A stretch of DNA of 64,000 nt from Nitrospira sp. SG-bin1 (GCA_002083365.1 LVWS01000016.1:35169-99168), one strand, 5' to 3'. Counted from the first letter of the stretch, positions 1 to 9,348 are shown. Notes: generated by a model from the letters alone, not told the origin. A program made the numbers and translations.

Positions 1-2048
1 TCAAGACGGCGTTTCTGGCGACTGTCAGCCATGAACTCCGAACGCCCATGAACGGCGTGATCGGCATGACCAGTCTATTGATGGAGACCGCCTTGACGCC
101 TGAACAACAGTCTTACGCGGAGACCATTCGACAATGCGGGGAAGCGCTGCTGCAGCTGATCAACGACGTGCTCGAATGCAGCAAGATCGAAGCGGGCAAG
201 TTGGAACTGGAATGCCTCGACTTCAATTTGCGCACCACGGTGGAGCAGGTGTTGGCACAATTCGCCGAGCGGGCGGAGACGAAAGGGTTGGAACTGACCG
301 GACTTGTTCACGCGGCGGTTCCGACGGCACTCAAGGGCGATCCGGGCCGCCTCCGTCAGATCCTCACCAATTTGGTGGCCAACGCAGTGAAGTTTACCGA
401 CAAGGGCGAGGTGACTCTGCAGGCCTATCTCGAGGAAGACCAGTCCGACACGGCCGTCATCCGCTTCGAAGTTTCGGACAGCGGCATCGGGATTCACCCG
501 AACACGCAGGCCAAACTGTTCCGTCCTTTCGTGCAGGCGGATAGTTCCACGACGAGAAAATACGGTGGGACCGGCCTCGGTCTTTCCATATCCAAGCAAC
601 TCGTGGAATTAATGGGAGGGCAAATCGGGGTACGCAGCACAGAGGGGCAAGGCAGCACTTTCTGGTGCACCGCGAATCTTCGGAAACAGGCCGATTCCCC
701 CCGCGCAATTCTCCCGACCGGAGACCTCACCGGAAAGCGTATCTTGATCGTCGATGACAACGAATCAAACCGTTTGATTCTTCACCACTTGGTATCCGGC
801 TGGGGAATGACGGATGACCTCGCAGAGGATGCAGAATCGGCCATGCGCAGTATCGCCGAGGCAAAGCAGCAAGGAAAACCGTACGATCTGGCAATTTTGG
901 ACGTCATCATGCCGGGAATGGATGGTTTGCAACTCGCGCGAGAACTGCAAAGTCACCCGGCTGGATCCGGAATCCGACTCGTTGTCATGACCTCCATACT
1001 CCAGCGTGGCCATGCAGAACAGGCTCGCCAGGCAGGCGCGATGGGGTACCTTCCGAAACCCGTCCGCCATGATGAATTACGCGACTGCCTGCGGACCGTG
1101 CTCGGCCTGCCCGAAGACCACGCGCCGAAGAACGTCCGGGCAGGCTCCGTCGTGCCTCAACTCGTGACCCGACACATGGTCGCGGAAAATGTGCAACATC
1201 GGCGCATTCTGGTGGTCGAAGACAACATCGTCAACCAGAAGCTCGTCGTACGAATGGTCGAAAAACTGGGCTATCAACCGGACGTTGTCGAAAACGGGCA
1301 AGAAGCGCTGGCCGCACTTGCCAAGGGAAACTACGCCGTCATCCTGATGGATTGTCAGATGCCCGTCATGGATGGATTTGAGACGACTCGATGCATTCGA
1401 GAACGTGAAGCGTCGGCAATATCGCCTGACTCGTCGGGTGGAAACGAGAACCGCTCAGACGAACTTCCACAATCGGCACCGCACATGCCGATTATTGCGG
1501 TCACCGCCAATGCGATGCATGGTGATCGCGAGCGCTGCTTGGCCGCCGGAATGGACGATTACCTCTCCAAACCGATCAAACTCGACGAATTGCGGAGTGC
1601 CCTGACACGGTGGGTCGCCGCACCGCCCGACGCGGCGGGGCTCGGAAAGCAGATATCCGTTCTCAACGCGGTCGATCCGACCCGGGGAATTTTCGATCCC
1701 GTCAAAATGTACCAGAACATCGGGAGCGACAGTGAATTGTTCGCGCAACTCGTCCGTCTCTTTCTGGATCGCCACCAAACCATGCTGACGGACATCAGAA
1801 CTGCACTGGCCAGTGCCGACGCGATCGCCGTCGAGCGCATGGCCCACACCTTCAAAGGCACCGCCGGAAATCTGTGCGCGTCTGAGGTCGCACTCACCGC
1901 CGGCCGCCTCGAAGCGGTGGGCCGGCTCAGCGCACTCCACGACGCCCCACCGGTCTACGCACAACTTGAACTCGAAGTCGCGCGACTCGTCCGTGTGCTT
2001 GAATCCTACCGGCACGGATATCAGCCCATTACCCAGGCAGCCGCCTGA
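1..2048 (+). CDS. Hybrid sensor histidine kinase, C-terminal part (5' end outside window)
   Basis: The frame is already open at the window edge. Codons from base 3 give an H-box (SHELRTP, phospho-accepting His at 30-32), so the sensor part lies upstream and the ATG at 48 is internal. Then come a HATPase domain (N-box NLVANAVKF near 370, DSGIGI near 477), a first receiver (about 735-1100, Asp in LDVIMPGMDG), a second receiver (about 1200-1610, Asp in MDCQMPVMDG) and an Hpt domain (about 1690-1990, HTFKGTAGNL, His near 1845). HK-REC-REC-Hpt is the layout of BarA-type phosphorelay kinases. The ligand and target regulator cannot be read here. The gene converges on the DUF2130 gene. Confidence 0.93.
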   Translation, partial: KTAFLATVSHELRTPMNGVIGMTSLLMETALTPEQQSYAETIRQCGEALLQLINDVLECSKIEAGKLELECLDFNLRTTVEQVLAQFAERAETKGLELTGLVHAAVPTALKGDPGRLRQILTNLVANAVKFTDKGEVTLQAYLEEDQSDTAVIRFEVSDSGIGIHPNTQAKLFRPFVQADSSTTRKYGGTGLGLSISKQLVELMGGQIGVRSTEGQGSTFWCTANLRKQADSPRAILPTGDLTGKRILIVDDNESNRLILHHLVSGWGMTDDLAEDAESAMRSIAEAKQQGKPYDLAILDVIMPGMDGLQLARELQSHPAGSGIRLVVMTSILQRGHAEQARQAGAMGYLPKPVRHDELRDCLRTVLGLPEDHAPKNVRAGSVVPQLVTRHMVAENVQHRRILVVEDNIVNQKLVVRMVEKLGYQPDVVENGQEALAALAKGNYAVILMDCQMPVMDGFETTRCIREREASAISPDSSGGNENRSDELPQSAPHMPIIAVTANAMHGDRERCLAAGMDDYLSKPIKLDELRSALTRWVAAPPDAAGLGKQISVLNAVDPTRGIFDPVKMYQNIGSDSELFAQLVRLFLDRHQTMLTDIRTALASADAIAVERMAHTFKGTAGNLCASEVALTAGRLEAVGRLSALHDAPPVYAQLELEVARLVRVLESYRHGYQPITQAAA

Positions 2049-2065
2049 TCCACGACTCGCCCAAA

Positions 2066-2079
2066 CAACGTATACGTTG
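2066..2079. repeat. 14-bp perfect palindrome in convergent intergenic region
   Basis: CAACGTA followed directly by its reverse complement TACGTTG, 18 bases after the kinase stop codon. It has no loop and no T-tract, so it is not a standard intrinsic terminator. It could be a protein-binding site or chance. Confidence 0.35.
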
Positions 2080-2170
2080 GAATCCCGCCATAAGGGATGA
2101 GTAGGTGAACAGGCCGTGGTGATGCCATCATACCCGCCATAGTGAACCATACCATGAGTTACAGCGCTCA

Positions 2171-3460
2171 TCACGAATCAGTTGAATTCAATTCATTACT
2201 AGTGGGCGCGTTCAGTGCTTTCAGCTCTAGTCCCTCTATTTCTTGAATTGTTTTTCCGGCTATCCCTTGGAGATCTCCATACATCCCCGCCGTTGCCTGC
2301 ATAACCCGATCGATCTGCTCTTCTCGCTTGGCCCACTGCTTGGTAATGGCCTTCTTCTCTTTCTCGAGGTCCTCCTGCATGGTGGAAAAGGCTTCGACGA
2401 TCGCCTCGACTCGATGACGAAAACGTGGGCCTGTCAGGTATTGGTAGATCATTTCCGTTTTGGTCTGCTGTCCCTCGGATGCTTGGCGGGCGCATCCGAC
2501 CTCGATGAGCGTGTGACGCAGAGTATGCGCTAACGGGGATACCGTCTTGGGATGAGTCACCCAGACACCATCGACAACATCAAAAGTTTCTACGTCTTTT
2601 GGGAGGGATTGGCTGACGATGACGGCAATCTCCGCCTTGGCAACCCGCTGATCTTCCCGAAGCTTTGCGAGCCAGCCATCGCTCCAGTTTTTAGTTCGTT
2701 TCGATTCCCAGATGATCGTCCCACAGGGCTGTCCGTTCGGTGCAATAACACGCTGAAGCACATCCCCACCGTGCTCTCCTTTGGGAACCGGCTCGACTGT
2801 GTCGCGAGGGAACTTAGCACGTAGGAGCGCTTCCAGTTCAAGCTCCTGGACTTCTCCCTGCAATTGTTGGGATCCCTGTTCAGCCTTCCGTTTCAGTTCC
2901 TCAATCTGCTTTTGCATCGAGGCGATGGTTTGCTCTTTTTCCAGCACTTTGAGCTTCAGCCCTTCTTCAGCTGCTTTCTTGGCCTGTTCTCTCGTCACCG
3001 CGAGCCCTTCCTGAACCCGCTTCTCGACGGTCAACTCCAGTTCGCGCTTGGCATCGTCGAGTTCCCGCTGCTTGCGGAGCAGATCGGCCTGAGTTTTTTG
3101 TGCCTCGGCAAGCTTTGTTTCACGCTCCTTCATCAATGCGGTGAGGTCTTCAAGTTCCTTGACCTTCTGGTCAAGATCGCTCTGTACGGCCAGCTTCGCT
3201 TTCTTGGCCTCCTCGGACGCAATCCTGTTTCGCTCGGATCGAAGTTTCTCCGCGACTTGCTCATCAAGCTGTTCTCTGGCTTTCGTAACGGCTTCTTCGC
3301 GTAAGCGAATCTCCGCTTCCCGCTTCGCCGTCTCCGCATCTTTATGAGCCAGACGCATTTCGTAGTCGCGGCGTGTTGATTCAAGCAGCGGCGCGGCCAG
3401 AGATTCCGTGAGCTTGATCTCGGTCTTGCACGATGGACAGATAATCGTTGGTTCGCTCAT
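2171..3460 (-). CDS. DUF2130 family coiled-coil protein, nuclease-like C-terminal domain
   Basis: About 429 residues from the ATG at 3460 (MSEPTIICPSC). An upstream in-frame start at 3625 adds an unlikely leader. The N-terminus has a single CPSC pair, then a very long charged coiled coil (about residues 35-200). The conserved DUF2130 region follows, with GGD233 and, 19 residues on, WE252SK254. A D...ExK arrangement is typical of PD-(D/E)xK nucleases, so a DNA-cleaving or DNA-binding role is possible; this is inference, as DUF2130 has no settled function. The gene stands alone, convergent with the hybrid kinase and 245 bases downstream of fliW with no obvious link to motility. Confidence 0.8.
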   Translation of the reverse strand: MSEPTIICPSCKTEIKLTESLAAPLLESTRRDYEMRLAHKDAETAKREAEIRLREEAVTKAREQLDEQVAEKLRSERNRIASEEAKKAKLAVQSDLDQKVKELEDLTALMKERETKLAEAQKTQADLLRKQRELDDAKRELELTVEKRVQEGLAVTREQAKKAAEEGLKLKVLEKEQTIASMQKQIEELKRKAEQGSQQLQGEVQELELEALLRAKFPRDTVEPVPKGEHGGDVLQRVIAPNGQPCGTIIWESKRTKNWSDGWLAKLREDQRVAKAEIAVIVSQSLPKDVETFDVVDGVWVTHPKTVSPLAHTLRHTLIEVGCARQASEGQQTKTEMIYQYLTGPRFRHRVEAIVEAFSTMQEDLEKEKKAITKQWAKREEQIDRVMQATAGMYGDLQGIAGKTIQEIEGLELKALNAPTSNELNSTDS

Positions 3461-3705
3461 CACGCGTCTTTCGTTGCAATTGTGGAGCGTATAGAAAACA
3501 GGTTTGGAACTTATTATTCCCAAAACCCAGCTGACCCATGCACGATCAGCGGAGAGGCTTACCGCTTTTTCTCGGAGAAAGCAATCATCCCGAGGACAGA
3601 GAGACTCAAACAATAAAAAGTTCACGAGAGGAAGTCAGGGAACCGTCACTGATCCGGGGATGGTAAGTGGCGTCGCCGGACGGAGGCTCGGGCATCATCC
3701 AGTGA

Positions 3706-4209
3706 CTAAACCCGACATTCAGCGGCCAGATCGATCCCCGGCGTCTCAGAAGCCGGAGGACCGAAGGCGGGAAACAGCGGGTGCCGCGTCGGAACATCTT
3801 CCCGGAGAACCAACTGCTTTCCGAGTTTGGTCTTATGGCTGATGACCAGCGGCCCTCGTAAATTGGCGGTGATCCGGGATGGATCATCGGACGGAATGGT
3901 CAAAATTACAACCAGCGCGAGGTCTTCACGTTCCCCCGCCCTGATTTCAGCCAACGCATCGGGTGGAACGTCGACATGATAGTCCGGATAAAACAGGGCC
4001 GGGTCCAGGATCACGAATGCGAGCGCCGGTTCCTCCACGGATTGGAGCCACTTAAAGGGGGCTTCGGTGTCATGGTCCAGAATGACATACCGCTGCTGCT
4101 CAGGGAAGCCGAGCAGGCCGGAAGGAAACGTCAAGATGCTTTCGTCATGGACTTCAAATGATCCAAACCGAGTCGACGCGCATTTCACGATGATATCCTC
4201 ATGAGGCAA
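3706..4209 (-). CDS. fliW: Flagellar assembly factor FliW
   Basis: A 167-residue protein of normal FliW length, with the family core FGSFEVHDESILTFPSGLLGFPEQ and the later NLRGPLVIS segment. FliW is a cytoplasmic protein that binds flagellin and allosterically antagonises CsrA, so flagellin translation follows flagellin export. The gene overlaps the 3' end of csrA by 11 bases, the usual partner arrangement, so both are co-transcribed and probably translationally coupled. No flagellin gene lies in the window; its target must be elsewhere. Confidence 0.95.
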   Translation of the reverse strand: MPHEDIIVKCASTRFGSFEVHDESILTFPSGLLGFPEQQRYVILDHDTEAPFKWLQSVEEPALAFVILDPALFYPDYHVDVPPDALAEIRAGEREDLALVVILTIPSDDPSRITANLRGPLVISHKTKLGKQLVLREDVPTRHPLFPAFGPPASETPGIDLAAECRV

Positions 4210-4444
4210 TCCGAGATTTCGCAGGGATCAAACGACGCAATGCGTCAATGGGCACGACGCGAGTCTTGGCCGCCAACCGGTTCTCTTCTTGAATCCTCGC
4301 GTAGACTTCTTCGCGATGAACCGCAACCGTCTGTGGCGCTTCGATTCCAAGACGGACTTGGCCGCTTTTCACTCCAAGCACGACCACACGGATATCCGGA
4401 CCGATCGTGACGCTTTCTCCACACCGACGACTGAGTACCAGCAT
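4199..4444 (-). CDS. csrA: Carbon storage regulator CsrA
   Basis: An 81-residue RNA-binding regulator starting MLVLSRRCGES. The ATG at 4444 is chosen because an AAGGA ribosome site sits 8 bases upstream; in-frame starts at 4462 (TTG) and 4453 lie before or inside that site. The CsrA core ESVTIGPDIRVVVLGVKSGQVRLGIEAP carries the RNA-contact strands. CsrA binds GGA motifs in leaders and represses translation, classically of flagellin when FliW is free of it. The C-terminal tail is slightly longer than in minimal CsrA (about 61-70 residues). It is preceded by a sigma-28 promoter, which places the CsrA/FliW pair in the late flagellar class. Confidence 0.95.
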   Translation of the reverse strand: MLVLSRRCGESVTIGPDIRVVVLGVKSGQVRLGIEAPQTVAVHREEVYARIQEENRLAAKTRVVPIDALRRLIPAKSRIAS

Positions 4445-4481
4445 ACCGGCCATCCTTGGCAATAGGCATGAGTCTCACCTC

Positions 4482-4509
4482 TTGTCGGCCCGCTCGACGA
4501 GAAACTTTA
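4482..4509 (-). promoter_or_regulatory. Sigma-28 (FliA) promoter for csrA-fliW
   Basis: Minus-strand -35 TAAAGTTT (4509-4502), 12-base spacer, -10 GCCGACAA (4489-4482). The enterobacterial FliA consensus is TAAAGTTT-N11-GCCGATAA, so 15 of 16 positions match with one extra spacer base. The same 12-base spacing occurs at the flgM promoter. The predicted start is near 4475, about 30 bases before the csrA ATG. Confidence 0.75.
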
Positions 4510-4580
4510 CGCGGCACGGGTGCGGCTCATTGGACGGAACAGCCGAGGAGCGCGGCCAATGGCCGACGCTAAAACTGTTC

Positions 4581-6344
4581 TCATAAATAGTTCAACAGCG
4601 AATTCTCAAACACTTTGGTCAACGTCCTGCTCGCCGCTTCGATCGCATATTGTTGTAGAGTAAGGTCCGAGATCGCTTTGGCCAGATCGACGTCTTCGGT
4701 TTCCGAGAGTGTCCGCACAAAGAAGCTTTTGGCGTCCTTAAGCTGTTCCGCGCTCGTGGTCAAGCGATTGGATGTCGCGCCGACTTCTCCCTGGATGGCG
4801 GCAATCTGCGACAGGCCTTGGTTCAGCCCTCCCAGGCTGTTGCTGATATCCTGCCGATAATTCCCACGTAGCGCACTGACCAATTGTTTGACCTCGGCAA
4901 AGAGATCGATTCCGCCTTCGATGAAAGCCCGATTGCCGGCAACGTTGGTCGGCACGGTCTGATCTGTGCCGACTTCGATGGCATGAACTCCCGCGTCCCC
5001 TTGGTACTGGAGGCCGGAGACGACGGAAAACAGGTCGCCGGTTGCCGGCGCACCCGTTTCGTTGGTCAACGTCGTCCGGAGGCCGTCGAAGCTGATTTCA
5101 CCCCCCGATATATAAGTCTGGTTGGTCAGGACATTCTTGGGCGACAAACTGACCGAGAAGGTGTCCCCGGTTTGCGGTCCTCCCTGTTGGCCGTTCGCCA
5201 ATACGACACGCAAGCCCACGAACGTAATCGCCTCACCCGACACGTAGGTGTTGCCGGACGACAGCGTCGTGCTGGTGGTTTGGTCCACCACCGAATACTG
5301 TGTCGGAGACGTGAATAGAATTTGATAGTTGTGCAGTGCCAGCTGTGCCGCGTTGACCATACCGGCGTCCATGACGGCGGCGCCTCCGGCGTTGGATGCC
5401 CCACGCGAGGTGGTCACGGGTGCCGTTACATTCAAGACATCGTACGTGGTCGGCGACGTGAACCTGATCACATAGTCGTCCAAGGTGGCGGCATTGTCGT
5501 CGGCCACCCGACCCTGTCCCGCAAGCACTCCCCCGGTGTTGCCGACCGACGACGCGACGGTGGCAGTCAGCGCGAACGGCACACCACCGTTCGTCTCGCT
5601 GCCGCCCGCGAATCCCAACGCGGAGCGGCCCAGACCTCCGGTGACGCGCACCGTGGATTGCGAGCCGCTCACGGTCGAGGCAATGATCAATCGATCTTCT
5701 TCAAACGAGACGGTCACACTCTTTCCGGCATTGGTCAAAGCCGTGTCGGCGTTGATGCGGCTTTGGAGGCGCGCCGCCAGTTGCTCGCCGGTCAAGGATT
5801 CCGCTCCGGTCGTCAAATCAATCGTGCCGGATGTCGTCCCATCGACCGTCACGACGAGCGTATCATTGCTGCCGTTCGTCAGCGTCATGGGCGTCGTGAC
5901 GGCAAGCCCGGTGGTCCGTCCGTGCGTGCTCGTGCCGGTGAAGATCGGATGATTGTTCAGTTCCGTATTGGCCGCTTGTTGGAGCTGCGCGAACAATTGC
6001 CGTACTTCCTTGGCCCCGATAATTCGATCCGCTGCACTGTTCGTGTCGTTACGGAACTGCACGGCGAGCTGCTGCACACGGGACAGGGAGGTCATCGCTT
6101 GGCTCAACGCCTTGTCTGAGAGATCCAACCTCGTCTGTCCAAACAGGATGTTCCTTTCCCGTTGCTCAATGACGGCAAGCGAGGCTTTGTCCAATGCGAT
6201 GCGATTGAATGCGCTGGGATCGTCGGACGGCTGACGCACCAACTTTCCGGTCGACACCTGCTGCTGGAGTTCCAGCGCCCGAGCCCTCGCCCGGACGAGA
6301 TTGTTCGTAAGCACACCGAACGTTTGAAGCTCCGTCACTCGCAT
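4581..6344 (-). CDS. flgL: Flagellar hook-associated protein 3 FlgL, enlarged
   Basis: FlgL forms the second hook-filament junction zone and is exported through the flagellar gate. The N-terminus (MRVTELQTFGVLTNNLVRAR, then LELQQQVSTGKLVRQPSDDP) and the C-terminus (DLAKAISDLTLQQYAIEAASRTLTKV) are the flagellin-like coiled-coil ends. At 587 residues it is nearly twice the roughly 300-residue enterobacterial protein. The surplus is a central block with a flagellin 'hook IN' type motif (about residues 150-240) and two copies of a YxIxFTSPTxY beta module, each followed by a FxGLxxxL...TGDxFSV module. The same modules are present in FlgK. Starts 13 bases after the flgK stop; last gene of the flgM-N-K-L unit. 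Confidence 0.94.
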   Translation of the reverse strand: MRVTELQTFGVLTNNLVRARARALELQQQVSTGKLVRQPSDDPSAFNRIALDKASLAVIEQRERNILFGQTRLDLSDKALSQAMTSLSRVQQLAVQFRNDTNSAADRIIGAKEVRQLFAQLQQAANTELNNHPIFTGTSTHGRTTGLAVTTPMTLTNGSNDTLVVTVDGTTSGTIDLTTGAESLTGEQLAARLQSRINADTALTNAGKSVTVSFEEDRLIIASTVSGSQSTVRVTGGLGRSALGFAGGSETNGGVPFALTATVASSVGNTGGVLAGQGRVADDNAATLDDYVIRFTSPTTYDVLNVTAPVTTSRGASNAGGAAVMDAGMVNAAQLALHNYQILFTSPTQYSVVDQTTSTTLSSGNTYVSGEAITFVGLRVVLANGQQGGPQTGDTFSVSLSPKNVLTNQTYISGGEISFDGLRTTLTNETGAPATGDLFSVVSGLQYQGDAGVHAIEVGTDQTVPTNVAGNRAFIEGGIDLFAEVKQLVSALRGNYRQDISNSLGGLNQGLSQIAAIQGEVGATSNRLTTSAEQLKDAKSFFVRTLSETEDVDLAKAISDLTLQQYAIEAASRTLTKVFENSLLNYL

Positions 6345-6357
6345 GGAAGCCTCGACA

Positions 6358-8385
6358 CTACGGTTTGATCGACAACAGCGTTTGGAACATTTCGTCTGTG
6401 ATACGGACCAGCCGCGACGCGGCCTCGAACCCTCGTTGAAACTTGATGAGATTCACGAGTTCCTCGTCTATCGAGACGCCGGAGACTTGAGCCCGCAACG
6501 TCTCGATCTGGTCCTTCAACATTTCCTTCGCCTCTTTTTCGCGGTCGGCCATTTTGGCGGCGACACCGAGTTCCGCCGCAGCCGATCGATAGGCATCCTG
6601 TAAGGTCCCGTCGTCCAAGCTCGCGAATCGGCGGTGCTGGAGTGCCACGAGCGAGAGCACATTGGTATTGTTGCCCGGGACGCCGGTTCGAGTCGAGGAG
6701 GCGGCTATGGACGCCGGATTTGTGAGCACCACTTCCAGATCACGGGCCATGTGGCTGTACGAATCGACTCGAAACACATCTCCGGCCGCCGCCGAACCCG
6801 TCAACGTCACGCTGAGACCATCGAACGTCAGCGTCGTCGGACTTGCATACGTGCCGGACGCCGATGTACTCGTGCCGCTGAGTAATCCAAGCGACGCGCG
6901 GGCCGTGCCGCCGGTCACCGTGACGGCCGATGCAGTTGTCGTATCGTTCGAGGTGATGAGCAGCCGGTTGGTCGTGGTGTCATAGGTGACCGCCACGGTT
7001 TTCCCGGCCGCCTGCAAGGTCGTGTCGGCATTGATCTTGTTCTGTACTTCTTGCGCGAGAGCCGCACCGGATGTGTACGGCAAGCCAGGACTTGCGGCTC
7101 CTCCCATAGTGATCGTGCCGGATGCCACGCCATCGACCGTGACTGTCAATGTATCGTTCATGCCCGTGACGATGGACAGCGGATTGTCCGGAGAGGGTGC
7201 CGCGACGGCTGTGCCCGTATAATTACCGCGGACGGTGGCGCCGGTCGTCATATCGACGATCGTGTAGGCTGACGCAGAGGAGAAACGGATCTCGTAGTCG
7301 TGAAACGTTAGGAGGCTATTCGCCGTAATCACACCGCTATTGATCGCAGCAGCCCCTTGATTGGTCGTCATGGCCCGCGTGGACACCGCCGCGGGGCCAA
7401 AAAAGTCGAGCCCGGTCGATCCATCGAGTCCATACCCTTGTCGATGGATCATGTTCACGGCGTTCGCGATGGTGGCCGACAGCCTGTCGAATGAGGCTTC
7501 CAAATCCCGCACAGTCGTGTCGCGAACATCCAACAGGCTGCGCAAGCGGCCGTTCGAGATCAATGTATCGATACTTAAAGGCCGCGTTCCCCCTGTCTCA
7601 TACCCGACCGAAAACAGTCCCTCGTTGTCCGGATCCTCTATGGCGCTCAACGGCCGAATGGTAGATCCCTCCACCAGCACCTGTCCGCGAGCCGCAAAGA
7701 CGGTCAGCGCGCCGGTGCCCGACTCCACGGTCGTGATATCGATGCGTGTGGCCAACTCATTCAAGACTAACTCCCGCTGATCCCGCAGATCATTGGCGTT
7801 CTGGCCCGTCACCTCAGCCGTAACAATCTGGTTATTCAGCTCGCCAATTTGCTTCGAGAGGCTGTTGATCTCTGTCACGGTTTGTTGGACCTGGAAATTC
7901 AGTGACTGTCGCGCTGCGGCCAGATCCGAAGACACCTGGTTCATGCTCGAGGCCAGCTGTCTGGCGTTTGCCAGCAGGACAGAACGAGCCGCCAACTCGC
8001 CAGGATTGGTGGACACATCCTGCAAACCACGAAAGAAATCATTCATTCGCGCGGCGATCCCGTGGTTGCTACTGTCTCCGAACAGGTTCTGCAGCCGAAA
8101 CAACTCCTCCCGCGATACCGACAAACGTCCGAGATTCTGCTCTACGGTGGTAAGCTGCCGGTTGACGAATTGGTCCGTATACCGCCTGATAGCCGTCGCC
8201 TGCACCCCTGCCCCCACCATGCCGGGCTGTCCATGCAGCGGCGGGCGTTCGGTGAGCACCGCTTCCTGCCTGGAGTATCCCGGCGTATTGACGTTGGCCA
8301 CGTTGTTTCCGGTGACGGCCAGAGCCTGCTGCGACGTAGAGAGCGCACTTCTCGCGATGTCAAAGAGAGAGGTGAGACCGATCAT
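6358..8385 (-). CDS. flgK: Flagellar hook-associated protein 1 FlgK
   Basis: FlgK is the first hook-filament junction protein, exported with help from FlgN. The N-terminus (SLFDIARSALSTSQQALAVTGNNVANVNTPGYSRQ) is the rod/hook-family signature, and the C-terminus (SIDEELVNLIKFQRGFEAASRLVRITDEMFQTLLSI) is the matching coiled coil. At 675 residues it is longer than the enterobacterial protein (about 550). Around residues 365-530 it holds a YEIRFSSASAY module, a hook-IN-like NDTLTVTVDG...INADT...VTVTGG segment and an LTFDGLSVTL...GDVF module, all resembling inserts in FlgL. It begins 2 bases after the flgN stop. Confidence 0.95.
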   Translation of the reverse strand: MIGLTSLFDIARSALSTSQQALAVTGNNVANVNTPGYSRQEAVLTERPPLHGQPGMVGAGVQATAIRRYTDQFVNRQLTTVEQNLGRLSVSREELFRLQNLFGDSSNHGIAARMNDFFRGLQDVSTNPGELAARSVLLANARQLASSMNQVSSDLAAARQSLNFQVQQTVTEINSLSKQIGELNNQIVTAEVTGQNANDLRDQRELVLNELATRIDITTVESGTGALTVFAARGQVLVEGSTIRPLSAIEDPDNEGLFSVGYETGGTRPLSIDTLISNGRLRSLLDVRDTTVRDLEASFDRLSATIANAVNMIHRQGYGLDGSTGLDFFGPAAVSTRAMTTNQGAAAINSGVITANSLLTFHDYEIRFSSASAYTIVDMTTGATVRGNYTGTAVAAPSPDNPLSIVTGMNDTLTVTVDGVASGTITMGGAASPGLPYTSGAALAQEVQNKINADTTLQAAGKTVAVTYDTTTNRLLITSNDTTTASAVTVTGGTARASLGLLSGTSTSASGTYASPTTLTFDGLSVTLTGSAAAGDVFRVDSYSHMARDLEVVLTNPASIAASSTRTGVPGNNTNVLSLVALQHRRFASLDDGTLQDAYRSAAAELGVAAKMADREKEAKEMLKDQIETLRAQVSGVSIDEELVNLIKFQRGFEAASRLVRITDEMFQTLLSIKP

Positions 8386-8387
8386 GA

Positions 8388-8903
8388 TCAGCCCTGTTGG
8401 TGAATAAGCACGTTCACACGGCTTGCGACGAACGACTGTCCATCGGCTCTATAAAGATCCCGGCTAGGAGCGACAGGAGTACTGGCCGACAGCGCTTGGT
8501 CGACGACACCTCGAATCCCTTCGATGAGCACGACGTTCTGTTTAATCTCTTCACGAACTGTCTTGGCCATCGTCATATAACTTCGATAGGCCGTTCGCAA
8601 GTCGTCTGAAACAGCAGCATGGAGCGCATCAATGAGTTCCTGGGTCGATACGGCCCCCGATGGCAGACCATAGTGCGTCGCCAGTTCTTGAACTAGCTGC
8701 TGCCGCCCCTCTGTAAGAGATTGCAGCGATTCTAGAATCGATAGCCGACGGCAGTTGATCGAATGAAACTCGGCGATCGCAAGTGTTCGGATGGCGGCTC
8801 GTTCAGCCTGGACCGTCTCCAGCAACTGATGGCAGGTGGCCTCTTCTTGGCGCAACATTTCGCAGAGCTGGATGATCGACGGTACGGACGTGGACGGGGG
8901 CAT
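8388..8903 (-). CDS. flgN: Flagellar export chaperone FlgN
   Basis: A 171-residue mostly helical protein (MLRQEEATCHQLLETVQAERAAI, later LSILESLQSLTEGRQQLVQELA) in the conserved slot between flgM and flgK. FlgN-family proteins bind the C-termini of FlgK and FlgL and keep them export-competent. AAAGGAG lies just before the ATG. The sequence itself is weakly conserved; assignment rests on helical pattern, length and position. Confidence 0.85.
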   Translation of the reverse strand: MPPSTSVPSIIQLCEMLRQEEATCHQLLETVQAERAAIRTLAIAEFHSINCRRLSILESLQSLTEGRQQLVQELATHYGLPSGAVSTQELIDALHAAVSDDLRTAYRSYMTMAKTVREEIKQNVVLIEGIRGVVDQALSASTPVAPSRDLYRADGQSFVASRVNVLIHQQG

Positions 8904-9042
8904 AGAGACTCCTTTTCAATCAGGTACGTGCAGATGCGTACGCCGCATTCCGCCATCCATTCCCCCCCTCTCCTTCTTGCCTCGGAACGAGGAGGAACGG
9001 AACCATGGCGCGTGACTGTTTAGGAGCCTGGCAAGGCGGATA

Positions 9043-9348
9043 CTAGAGTACGGCGTCGGTCAGCACCTGCTTAATGAGGGCATCTCCTACCGAACGACCA
9101 CTGACATCGTACGTACCGCTGTCAAGCGCCCGCCTGATGCGCTCCACATGTTCCGTCCGCCCAGGATCAGGCTGATTGGCCAGCTCCCGAATCCGCTGAA
9201 GTTCCTTCGCTTGGGCAGAAATCTGCACCCGGTCCTTCCCGACCTGGGTGCGGACAGTCGCTTGTCGGCCACCTGCTCCTTCCGTTTCCTGAACCCCAAG
9301 CAACAGCTTTGCGAGATGATCGACCTTCCCATGACCTGAAATCTGCAT
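9043..9348 (-). CDS. flgM: Anti-sigma-28 factor FlgM
   Basis: A 101-residue protein. The ATG at 9348 (MQISGHGKVDH) follows GGAAGGAG at good spacing, preferred over an upstream in-frame start at 9381. The C-terminal half (DRVQISAQAKELQRIRELA...RTEHVERIRRALDSGTYDVSGRSVGDALIKQ) is the FlgM sigma-28-binding region. FlgM holds FliA inactive until it is secreted after hook completion. It is the first gene of a sigma-28 driven unit flgM-flgN-flgK-flgL, with 139 bases between it and flgN that hold no recognisable element. Confidence 0.93.
   Translation of the reverse strand: MQISGHGKVDHLAKLLLGVQETEGAGGRQATVRTQVGKDRVQISAQAKELQRIRELANQPDPGRTEHVERIRRALDSGTYDVSGRSVGDALIKQVLTDAVL

Noticed and set aside
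1455..2174. 239-codon minus-strand frame over the hybrid kinase
   Set aside because: Antisense to intact receiver and Hpt domains; no recognisable protein.
4551..4570. CGGCCA-T-TGGCCG palindrome after flgL as a terminator
   Set aside because: A one-base loop and no T-tract; cannot form a standard intrinsic terminator.
5322..6119. 265-codon plus-strand frame opposite flgL
   Set aside because: Antisense to a conserved gene, no domain pattern, Arg/His-rich.
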